7,471 bases of DNA from Caldisericaceae bacterium (GTDB lineage: Bacteria; Calditrichota; Calditrichia; Calditrichales; Calditrichaceae), in assembly GCA_021160885.1 (NCBI GenBank), contig JAGHBR010000042.1, positions 1 through 7,471 on the forward strand. The letters are read 5' to 3'. Shown here piece by piece: positions 1 to 6,442 of this stretch. The notes below the pieces were generated by a model. It ran no database searches. It worked only from the letters and a program-made list of their open reading frames with translations, and was not told the DNA's origin. Numbering within the stretch: the first letter of the stretch is position 1; each line of letters begins with the position of its first letter. Position numbers and translations under genes: made by a program.

Positions 1-2
1 AG

Positions 3-1460
3 AAACGTAGCAGAACACTATCGGAGTTGTTTAATGGGGCGTCTGTCCCGCTGCCCGAAAAGTTAGCCGGGCTCGAACTTACCGGTTTGCAATACGATTC
101 GCGTAAAGTGGGACCAGGAAATCTGTTTGTGGCCATTAAAGGTTTTAAAACAGATGGACATAAATTTCTGAATATGGCCGTGGAGAAGGGCGCTGTTTGC
201 GCCGTGGTCGAGCAGGAGAATCCCGAATTAAGAATTCCGCAGATTAAGGTTGCAAATTCAAGAACAGTGTTGCCTGTGCTGGCAGCCAATTTTTATCGCC
301 CGGAAATTGACGCTTTGACCCTGGTTGGCATAACTGGTACCAACGGCAAAACAACCACCAGCTATTTAATTCAGTCCATTCTCAATCAGTCCGGCAAACC
401 AGCCGGTGTGATTGGCACGATTCAATACATTGTTGGCCAGGATAAAATTGATGCCTGGAACACAACGCCGGAATCGGTGGATGTGTGCCGCATGCTTTAC
501 GAAATGTACCGGCAGAAATTTAAAGCTGCGGTTCTGGAAGTTTCTTCTCATGCACTGGCTTTAAATCGGGTAGATGGCCTGCGTTTCAAAGTGGGTTTAT
601 TTACCAATTTGTCGCGTGATCATCTGGATTTTCACAAGACTATGGAAAGTTATTTTGAAACGAAAATGAAATTGTTTTCGCTCTTGCAGCCAGAAGGCGC
701 CGCCGTCATCAATGTGGACGATCCCTGGGTTAAAAAAGCCGTTGATCACATTGAACAACCCGTTATTACGTTCAGTCAAAATGAATCGGCGGATGTAAGA
801 GTAGTGCGGCAAAAACTGGACATTAATGGCATTGATTTAGAATTGCAAACTCCTTTTGGCCCGCTGCAAATTCAATCGCCTTTGCGCGGTCAGTTCAATG
901 TGCAGAATATTCTGGCTGCCGTTGGCGCCGGGCTGGCTTTAGGTGTTAAATTGGAAGTGATTAAAAAAGGAATCGAAGCCCTGCAACGCGTCCCTGGCCG
1001 CATGGAGGCTTATGAAGTAAAACCGGATGTACAGGCTTTTATTGATTATGCCCACACGCCGGATTCCTTAGACAAAGCGTTGCGCAGTTTGCGTCCTTTA
1101 ACGCGCGGGCGGTTAATCGTCGTGTTTGGCGCAGGAGGAGATCGCGATCGGGGAAAACGCCCGATTATGGGCCGCGTGGCGGAAGCGCAGGCCGATGTGG
1201 TGATTGTTACTTCAGACAATCCGCGCAGCGAAGACCCGCAAAAAATTATTGATGATATTTTAGAGGGCATAGAACATCCGCAACAATGTCAGGTGGTGGT
1301 GGATCGGCGTAAAGCCATTGAACAGGCCGTGAAGCAGGCTCAACCTGGCGATTTGATTTTGGTGGCAGGCAAGGGGCACGAAATGTACCAGATTGTCGAT
1401 GGCGTAAAGCACCCTTTTGACGAAGTGGCGATTTTAAAGGAGGCGGCGCTGCGTGAGTGA
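3..1460 (+). CDS. murE: UDP-MurNAc-tripeptide synthetase MurE, meso-diaminopimelate-adding (5'-partial)
   Basis: Cytoplasmic ATP-dependent Mur ligase that adds the third stem residue to UDP-MurNAc-L-Ala-D-Glu. Numbering from the TTG at 27, the protein shows the N-terminal uridine-binding segment YDSRKV (23-28), the P-loop TGTNGKTTT (103-111), EVSSHAL (171-177), NLSRDHLDFH (194-203), the probable carbamylated lysine K213, GRMEAYE (324-330), DYAHTPDSL (340-348), DNPR (397-400) and GKGHE (448-452). DNPR is the family signature for meso-DAP rather than lysine (EC 6.3.2.13), so specificity is inferred from it. The frame is open to the left edge. The codons before the TTG read KRSRTLSE and join LFNGAS into a normal MurE N-terminal helix (TLSELFNG), so the true start most likely lies just outside the window and the TTG is internal. 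At least 485 codons are visible, near the usual family length. The gene ends in TGA and overlaps murF by 8 bases. Confidence 0.96.
   Translation, partial: KRSRTLSELFNGASVPLPEKLAGLELTGLQYDSRKVGPGNLFVAIKGFKTDGHKFLNMAVEKGAVCAVVEQENPELRIPQIKVANSRTVLPVLAANFYRPEIDALTLVGITGTNGKTTTSYLIQSILNQSGKPAGVIGTIQYIVGQDKIDAWNTTPESVDVCRMLYEMYRQKFKAAVLEVSSHALALNRVDGLRFKVGLFTNLSRDHLDFHKTMESYFETKMKLFSLLQPEGAAVINVDDPWVKKAVDHIEQPVITFSQNESADVRVVRQKLDINGIDLELQTPFGPLQIQSPLRGQFNVQNILAAVGAGLALGVKLEVIKKGIEALQRVPGRMEAYEVKPDVQAFIDYAHTPDSLDKALRSLRPLTRGRLIVVFGAGGDRDRGKRPIMGRVAEAQADVVIVTSDNPRSEDPQKIIDDILEGIEHPQQCQVVVDRRKAIEQAVKQAQPGDLILVAGKGHEMYQIVDGVKHPFDEVAILKEAALRE
1436..1443 (+). promoter_or_regulatory. Strong Shine-Dalgarno site for murF, inside the end of murE
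   Basis: AAAGGAGG is a near-perfect anti-16S match, 9 bases before the GTG at 1453. It lies within the last codons of murE and supports the GTG start of murF. Ribosomes finishing murE pass directly over it, which fits translational coupling (inference). Confidence 0.8.
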
Positions 1461-2805
1461 ACTGAGATTTAGCGATTTTAAGAAGCTTGATGGCGTTCAA
1501 TTTGTCAATTGCGAGGATTTGCAGGCGCAGAACCCATTTTTGCGTCGTAATAAAATTGACTCCAGGCAAATTGAAAACAATGATGTCTTTTGGGTACTGA
1601 TCGGAGAGCGGTTCGACGCTCACGATTTTGTGCCGGCCGTAGCCTTAAGCGGTGCGCTTTGCGCTGTGGTGGAAAGAGCGGTCAAAACGGCCAGTCCCTT
1701 TCCGCAGGTGATTGTGCCCGATGCCCTGAAGGCTCTGCAGCAATTTGCCGCCCTGAACCGGCAAAAATTTGAAGGTACGGTTATTGCCTTAACCGGCTCC
1801 AATGGCAAAACTTCTACCAAAGAAATGATCGCCCATTTGTTGGAGGCAAAATGGTCGGTACACAAAACCACAGGCAATTTGAATAATCACATTGGCTGCC
1901 CTTTAACCTTACTGCAGCTAACAAATCAATTTGACTTTGCAGTTGTGGAGCTGGGTACCAACCATCCGGGTGAAATTGAAACTCTGGCAAAGCTTACCAA
2001 ACCCGATGCAGCATTGATTACCAATATCGGGCCGGCCCATTTAGAGCATTTTAAAACTTTGGAAGCCGTGGCTCAGGAAAAAATGAGCCTTTTTGAGCAG
2101 TTGGCAGCAGGGCAGGTGGCTTTTGTTAATGGCGACGATCCCTTCCTGAAAGACTTTAAAAGAGACGATCTGGAAATTGTGACTTTTGGCCTGAGCCAGG
2201 GTGCAGATGTGCAGGCTGAAATTGTTGAAGTGGATGACAATGGCCATTTTACCTTTACGCTGAACAACAAAGTGTCCATTAAATTACAGGTTCCCGGACA
2301 GCACAATGTAGCTAATGCCCTGGCGGCCAGTGCTGTGGCGCTTTATTATGGCTTAAGTGAGCAAGAAGTTCGCGATCGTTTACAAAGCTATTCGGCCTAT
2401 GATAAACGTATGCAGTTTTTGCAAAGAAATGGCTTGCGCATCATTAATGATGCGTACAATGCCAATCCAGAATCCATGCGAATGGCTTTTGAAACTTTAG
2501 CTCATATGAACCATGGTAATGGTTTGTTTCTTATTTTAGGCGACATGCTGGAATTGGGCGAACGCTCAACTGACCTGCACCGGCAGGTTCTGCAGCAGGC
2601 TTTAAAACTAAACCCGCAGGCCATTTTGTTAATGGGCAGCCAGATGTGCGCGGCAGCTAAAACCATAAATTCGGAAAAGATTTTATGCTTTCAGAGTCAC
2701 GAAGAACTGGCGGAAGAATTGAAAAAAAGAAATACAGGAAATGCTTTGTTTTTCATTAAAGGTTCACGCGGTCTGCAAATGGAAAAAGTTTTAGATTTTA
2801 TTTAA
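1453..2805 (+). CDS. murF: UDP-MurNAc-tripeptide:D-Ala-D-Ala ligase MurF
   Basis: Cytoplasmic Mur ligase (EC 6.3.2.10) that adds D-Ala-D-Ala to UDP-MurNAc-tripeptide, finishing the pentapeptide precursor used by MraY. The 450 residues match family length and show the three Mur domains. The N-terminal substrate domain contains DSRQI (36-40). The central ATPase domain has the P-loop TGSNGKTST (114-122), the MurF signature GNLNNHIGCPLTLL (141-154), ELGTNHPGEI (166-175) and NIGPAHLEHF (191-200). The C-terminal domain has NDAYNANPESM (332-342), LGDMLELGE (362-370) and KGSRG (436-440). GTG at 1453 is chosen because a strong AAAGGAGG lies 9 bases upstream and because it places the N-terminus where the family begins. 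It overlaps murE by 8 bases (GTGAGTGA). The gene ends in tandem stops, TAATAA (2803-2808). The set NNHIG plus NDAYNANP separates it from MurE and MurD. Confidence 0.97.
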   Translation: MSELRFSDFKKLDGVQFVNCEDLQAQNPFLRRNKIDSRQIENNDVFWVLIGERFDAHDFVPAVALSGALCAVVERAVKTASPFPQVIVPDALKALQQFAALNRQKFEGTVIALTGSNGKTSTKEMIAHLLEAKWSVHKTTGNLNNHIGCPLTLLQLTNQFDFAVVELGTNHPGEIETLAKLTKPDAALITNIGPAHLEHFKTLEAVAQEKMSLFEQLAAGQVAFVNGDDPFLKDFKRDDLEIVTFGLSQGADVQAEIVEVDDNGHFTFTLNNKVSIKLQVPGQHNVANALAASAVALYYGLSEQEVRDRLQSYSAYDKRMQFLQRNGLRIINDAYNANPESMRMAFETLAHMNHGNGLFLILGDMLELGERSTDLHRQVLQQALKLNPQAILLMGSQMCAAAKTINSEKILCFQSHEELAEELKKRNTGNALFFIKGSRGLQMEKVLDFI

Positions 2806-2806
2806 T

Positions 2807-2814
2807 AAAGAGAG
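2807..2814 (+). promoter_or_regulatory. Weak purine-rich ribosome-binding site for mraY
   Basis: AAAGAGAG lies in the 13-base gap between murF and mraY, 4 bases before the ATG at 2819. It is only a partial Shine-Dalgarno match, clearly poorer than the one before murF. Being so close to the murF stop codons, mraY may depend partly on re-initiation (inference). Confidence 0.45.
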
Positions 2815-2818
2815 TGTC

Positions 2819-3922
2819 ATGTTAGCAAAATTTTTGTACCAGTTCACTGATTACTTCATCGGTTTTAATGTGTTCCGTTACATCACGGTGCGGGCAGCGC
2901 TGGCTGCTATTACGGCTTTAATTTTAAGCTGGTGGATTGGCCCTAAAGTGATCCGTTTACTTAAAAAGCACCAGATTGGCGAAGAAATCCGCATCGAAGG
3001 ACCTGAATCGCATCAGATAAAACGCGGCACGCCAACCATGGGCGGTTTAATTATTTTGTTTTCAATTATAGTTGCGGTTTTGCTGTGGGCCAATTTAAAC
3101 AATATTTACCTGTTGCTAATCTTTGGTGCTACGCTGGTTATGGGAATTGTAGGATTCATCGACGATTATTTGAAATCTATTTTAAAAATGAAAAAAGGCC
3201 TAATTGCTCGTTACAAATTGTTGGGGCAAATCAGCGTTGGTCTGGCTTTAGGATTAATCATTTATTTTCATCCCTTTTTTGAAGGGATTCACTCCAACAC
3301 CAGCGTTCCCTTTTTCAAGAATTTAGAGATCGATTTTGGCTGGTTCTACATTTTGTTCATTATTTTTGTGTTAACCGGCGCTTCTAATGCGGTTAATTTA
3401 ACCGATGGACTGGATGGCTTGGCGGCCGGACTTTCGGCCATCGCGTTTATTGCTCTGGCCGGTATGGCCTACGTGACCAGCAATGTCAAATTTTCTGATT
3501 ATCTGAACATTATTTACCTGCCCGGAACGGAGGAGATTGCCATTTTTTGCATGGCTGTCTTTGGCGCAGCCATGGGTTTTTTGTGGTTTAATGCCTATCC
3601 GGCCGAAATTTTTATGGGTGACACCGGCTCCTTGGCCCTGGGAACGGCCATGGGCGCCGCGGCCATTCTGCTTAAAAAAGAATTGTTGTTAGTGTTAATT
3701 GCCGGTGTGTTTATTGCCGAGGCCGTTTCGGTGATTATCCAGACCAGCTATTTCAAGTACACAAAAAAGAAATATGGTCAAGGCCGGCGGGTGTTTAAAA
3801 TGGCGCCGGTACACCATCATTTTGAGTTAAAAGGCTGGCACGAAACAAAAGTTGTCATCCGTTTCTGGATTGTGGGCATTTTACTTGCCCTGTTAAGCTT
3901 AAGTACCTTTAAAACCCAGTAA
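2819..3922 (+). CDS. mraY: Phospho-N-acetylmuramoyl-pentapeptide transferase MraY
   Basis: Integral membrane enzyme (EC 2.7.8.13) that transfers phospho-MurNAc-pentapeptide from UDP to undecaprenyl phosphate on the cytoplasmic face, making lipid I. The 367 residues match family length, with about ten hydrophobic segments, the first near 21-43 and the last near 344-362. Diagnostic motifs in order are GTPTMGG (70-76), the Asp pair in FIDDYLK (113-119), NLTDGLDGLAAG (193-204), the catalytic-region Asp in MGDTGSL (266-272) and the His motif PVHHHFELKGW (330-340). The Asp and His motifs form the Mg2+ and nucleotide site of this superfamily. The HHH motif and the dcw context distinguish it from WecA and TagO relatives. 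The ATG at 2819 fits the family N-terminus. The segments QIGEEIRIEGPESH (52-65) and HETKVVIRFWIVG (341-353) recall FCB-group MraY proteins, from memory rather than alignment. The gene ends in TAA. Confidence 0.97.
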   Translation: MLAKFLYQFTDYFIGFNVFRYITVRAALAAITALILSWWIGPKVIRLLKKHQIGEEIRIEGPESHQIKRGTPTMGGLIILFSIIVAVLLWANLNNIYLLLIFGATLVMGIVGFIDDYLKSILKMKKGLIARYKLLGQISVGLALGLIIYFHPFFEGIHSNTSVPFFKNLEIDFGWFYILFIIFVLTGASNAVNLTDGLDGLAAGLSAIAFIALAGMAYVTSNVKFSDYLNIIYLPGTEEIAIFCMAVFGAAMGFLWFNAYPAEIFMGDTGSLALGTAMGAAAILLKKELLLVLIAGVFIAEAVSVIIQTSYFKYTKKKYGQGRRVFKMAPVHHHFELKGWHETKVVIRFWIVGILLALLSLSTFKTQ

Positions 3923-3923
3923 C

Positions 3924-3928
3924 GAGGT
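3924..3928 (+). promoter_or_regulatory. Shine-Dalgarno site fixing the TTG start of murD
   Basis: GAGGT sits in the 11-base gap after mraY, 5 bases before the TTG at 3934. An in-frame TAA at 3928-3930 lies two codons upstream of that TTG, so the reading frame cannot begin earlier. The site therefore supports TTG as the real initiation codon. Confidence 0.7.
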
Positions 3929-3933
3929 AAATT

Positions 3934-5280
3934 TTGCAGGATTTAATTAATGTAAAAGGTAAAAAGGTTACAGTTTTGGGAGCGGCCCGCAGTGGATTGG
4001 CTGCGGCTCGCCTGTTGAAAAATAAAGGCGCTCTGGTCTTTGTCAGCGATCTGGCGCCGGCTGAACAAAAAACGGAAGCCCGCCAGTTTCTGGAAAAGGA
4101 ACAAATCGACCATGAGTTCGGAAAACATTCTCAGCGCGTTTTTGAGGCCGATTTTTGTGTGCTGAGTCCCGGCGTGCCGGTGGCTTCGGCTGTAGTACAG
4201 CAACTGCTTGAAAAAAAAGTGCCGGTAGTTTCAGAAATTGAAGTGGCTTACTGGTTCTTTAAAGGAAAGCTGATTGCCGTCACCGGTTCCAATGGCAAAA
4301 CCACGACCACCACGCTTATTGGCGAGATGTTAAAACTGCGTTACCCGCAGGCTATTGTGGCCGGTAACATTGGTCAGGCTTTTTCCGATTTTGTGGAGCA
4401 GAGCAGGGAAGACAGCTGGTCTGTGGTAGAAGTTTCCAGTTTTCAACTGGAAACCATCGACCGCTTTCATCCAAATCAGGTGGCGCTGTTAAATTTTGCG
4501 CCCAATCATCTGGATCGTTACCCCAGCTACCAGGATTACATTGAAGCCAAATGGCGCATAACCAAAAATTTGCAGGCGGACGATCGCTTTATTTACAATG
4601 CGGCAGATGCAGAGATTTTAAAACGACTGGCTCAATTAAATTGTCAGAAAAGCGGCTTTCATATTAACGGTGATGAAAAGGCGGAAATCTATTTTAAAGA
4701 CGGCGCTATCTGGTTGGCCGGAAAACCGTTTATTGAAGTGCGGCAAATGGGTTTGCGAGGCCTGCACAATTACATGAACGCCATGGCTGCCATTTTAGCC
4801 GCCAAATACGCTGATGTTCCGGAGCAGGAAATTAAAGCGGTTTTGAGAGAATTTAAGGGCGTTGAACACCGGCTGGAATTTGTGCGGGAGCTGAACGGCG
4901 TTCGGTTCATCAATGATTCAAAAGCCACAACGGTAGAATCGTTGTACTACGCTTTGCAAAGTTTTGAACAGCCCATTGTTTTGATTGCCGGCGGTAAAGA
5001 CAAGGGCAGCGATTTTAGCCGTTTAAATAAACATATCTCAGAAAAAGTTAAGGCCCTGGTTTTAATTGGTAAAGCCACGCCAAAAATGCAACAGGCCTGG
5101 CAGGGGCTTAAACCCATTCACACGGCGCAGAACTTAAGAGAGGCCGTAGAAAAGGCCTACCGCCTGGCTGAGGCGGGCGATGTGGTACTGCTTTCGCCGG
5201 CCTGTGCCAGTTTTGATATGTTTCAGGATTTTGAAGACCGGGGCAGACAGTTTAAACAAATTGTTAACCAGTTGAGGTGA
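3934..5280 (+). CDS. murD: UDP-MurNAc-L-Ala:D-Glu ligase MurD, TTG start
   Basis: Cytoplasmic Mur ligase (EC 6.3.2.9) that adds D-glutamate to UDP-MurNAc-L-alanine, the step before MurE. The 448 residues match the family. A Rossmann-like N-terminal domain opens with VTVLGAARSGLAAA (12-25). The ATPase domain has TGSNGKTTT (117-125), EVSSFQLE (166-173), NHLDRY (191-196) and the probable carbamylated lysine K206. The C-terminal domain has EHRLEFV (311-317), NDSKATT (327-333), GGKDKG (353-358) and the MurD ending SPACASFDMF plus DFEDRG (421-437). EVSSFQLE and SPACASFD distinguish it from MurC, MurE and MurF. It starts with TTG: an in-frame stop lies at 3928-3930, GAGGT is well placed, and the next in-frame ATG (Met272) would remove more than half the protein. 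The gene ends in TGA one base before ftsW. Confidence 0.97.
   Translation: MQDLINVKGKKVTVLGAARSGLAAARLLKNKGALVFVSDLAPAEQKTEARQFLEKEQIDHEFGKHSQRVFEADFCVLSPGVPVASAVVQQLLEKKVPVVSEIEVAYWFFKGKLIAVTGSNGKTTTTTLIGEMLKLRYPQAIVAGNIGQAFSDFVEQSREDSWSVVEVSSFQLETIDRFHPNQVALLNFAPNHLDRYPSYQDYIEAKWRITKNLQADDRFIYNAADAEILKRLAQLNCQKSGFHINGDEKAEIYFKDGAIWLAGKPFIEVRQMGLRGLHNYMNAMAAILAAKYADVPEQEIKAVLREFKGVEHRLEFVRELNGVRFINDSKATTVESLYYALQSFEQPIVLIAGGKDKGSDFSRLNKHISEKVKALVLIGKATPKMQQAWQGLKPIHTAQNLREAVEKAYRLAEAGDVVLLSPACASFDMFQDFEDRGRQFKQIVNQLR
5274..5280 (+). promoter_or_regulatory. Shine-Dalgarno site for ftsW overlapping the murD stop
   Basis: GAGGTGA includes the murD stop codon TGA (5278-5280). It lies one base before the ftsW ATG, with the GAGG core 4 bases from it. 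Spacing is somewhat short. The arrangement suggests that ribosomes ending murD reload on ftsW (inference). Confidence 0.6.
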
Positions 5281-5281
5281 A

Positions 5282-6442
5282 ATGAAGCGTCCGACAGTCG
5301 ATTACCTTTTAGCAATTTTGGTAACCATTTTGTTGATTAGCGGCATGGTGATGGTGTTTAGCGCCAGTTCCATGTTTGCCCAATTCCGTTACGATTCGAT
5401 TACCTACTTTTTCAGAAAGCAGGTTTTGTGGGGCTTTTTTTCACTCTTTTTTATGATGGTTTTTTCCAAAATAGATTACCGCTGGTTTAACAAAAATGGT
5501 CGGCCGCTGCTGCTGGTGGGCATCAGTATTTTGTTGTTAGTCGGATTGTTTATTTTTGGTAGAAATGTAAACGGCGCCACTCGCTGGTACAATCTGAAAG
5601 TGATGCGTTTTCAACCCACGGAATTAGCCAAACTGAGTTTGATTATTTACGTGAGTTATTTTTTAGCTCATCGGGAAAGATATTTGCACAATGTTAAAAA
5701 GGGATTACTGCCCCTGGCTCTTGTTTCGGGATTTACCGTGCTGTTAATTTTAGCTCAACCAGATTTAAGCTCGGCGGTAATGATTCTTTTAATTGTGGGA
5801 GCTTTGCTTGTGCTGAGTCCCATGCCTTTCAAACATCTGGTGTCGGTGGCCTTGCCAGCCATACCGTTGGGAGTGTTTGTGATTACACGAAATCCCTATC
5901 AATGGAAGCGGGTGGTAGGTTGGTGGCAGGCCCTTCAAGATCCTGCCAAAGCGCCTTATCAGTTAAAGCAATCCTTAATCGGTATTGGCAACGGCGGTTT
6001 GTTTGGTCAGGGATTGGGACAGAGCAAACAAAAGTTCATGTTTTTGCCGGATTCGCACACCGATTTCATCTTTTCCATCTGGGGGGAAGAATGGGGCTTT
6101 ATTGGCGTTGCCGTAATTCTTTTGATCTTTTTGCTGATCTTTTACAAAGGAATTACCATTGCCAGGCGGTCACCGGATAAGTTTTCCATGTACCTGGCAG
6201 CCGGCATTACCATGAACATTACGCTTTACGCTTTTATTAACGCCGGGGTGGTTAGTGCCTTATTGCCGACTACCGGCTTGCCCATGCCTTTTTTCAGTTA
6301 TGGCGGTTCCAATCTCCTGTTCCTGTCTGTTTCGGTGGGCATTTTGCTGAATATTTCGCGCCATGCCAGCCAGGAATCTTCATGGATGAATCGCGTGGAA
6401 AAAAGAACTGATTTGAATCATGTAATCATGACGGCGGACTGA
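5282..6442 (+). CDS. ftsW: SEDS-family peptidoglycan glycosyltransferase FtsW
   Basis: Polytopic inner-membrane protein of the divisome. In this family FtsW polymerises lipid II into septal glycan strands together with its partner transpeptidase FtsI (PBP3). The 386 residues hold about ten hydrophobic segments, the first at roughly 8-29 and the last at 339-358. SEDS motifs seen are GATRWYNL (98-105), FQPTELAKL (110-118), AQPDLSSA (158-165), GIGNGGLFGQGLG (234-246), SHTDFIFSIWGEEWGFIG (258-275) and LPTTGLPMPFFSYGGSN (328-344). D261 in HTDF aligns with the conserved SEDS catalytic aspartate. Position 257 is Asp where many family members have Glu (LPE). FtsW is preferred over RodA because of its place between murD and murG. 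Initiation is at ATG 5282 with GAGGTGA just upstream. A polar tail of about 25 residues follows the last membrane segment. The TGA stop shares its A with the murG ATG. Confidence 0.95.
   Translation: MKRPTVDYLLAILVTILLISGMVMVFSASSMFAQFRYDSITYFFRKQVLWGFFSLFFMMVFSKIDYRWFNKNGRPLLLVGISILLLVGLFIFGRNVNGATRWYNLKVMRFQPTELAKLSLIIYVSYFLAHRERYLHNVKKGLLPLALVSGFTVLLILAQPDLSSAVMILLIVGALLVLSPMPFKHLVSVALPAIPLGVFVITRNPYQWKRVVGWWQALQDPAKAPYQLKQSLIGIGNGGLFGQGLGQSKQKFMFLPDSHTDFIFSIWGEEWGFIGVAVILLIFLLIFYKGITIARRSPDKFSMYLAAGITMNITLYAFINAGVVSALLPTTGLPMPFFSYGGSNLLFLSVSVGILLNISRHASQESSWMNRVEKRTDLNHVIMTAD

Noticed and set aside
333..359. Near-repeat DNA shared with 1792-1818 and 4282-4308
   Set aside because: These are the P-loop codons (TG[T/S]NGKT) of the paralogous ligases murE, murF and murD. 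The likeness reflects homology, not a repeat element.
1246..1623. 125-codon minus-strand ORF across the murE-murF junction
   Set aside because: It lies wholly over two well-supported genes, shows low-complexity proline and arginine-rich sequence with no recognisable domain, and has no gap for its own promoter.
1620..1877. Minus-strand ORF inside murF, with similar ones at 366-551, 597-812, 1046-1270, 2041-2306, 3943-4203 and 7192-7410
   Set aside because: All are antisense shadows of conserved Mur coding sequence. None has a recognisable motif.
3270..3288. Perfect 7-bp inverted repeat ATCCCTT / AAGGGAT with a 5-base loop, in mraY
   Set aside because: It resembles a small terminator stem, but no T-tract follows and it lies within a coding region (HPFFEGI). 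Most likely chance.
3893..3902. 10-base palindrome TTAAGCTTAA near the end of mraY
   Set aside because: It encodes ordinary Leu and Ser codons of the last membrane segment, with no partner copy or operator context nearby.
5435..5452. T-runs (7 T and 6 T) in ftsW, considered as a terminator tail or slippery site
   Set aside because: No stable stem precedes them, and they encode a Phe-rich membrane segment. The downstream frame continues intact to the normal FtsW end.
5902..6180. Plus-strand out-of-frame ORF inside ftsW, with similar ones at 1590-1772 (murF), 3085-3282 (mraY) and 6467-6655 (murG)
   Set aside because: The real frame in each place carries diagnostic family motifs. These alternatives are frame-shifted readings of it.
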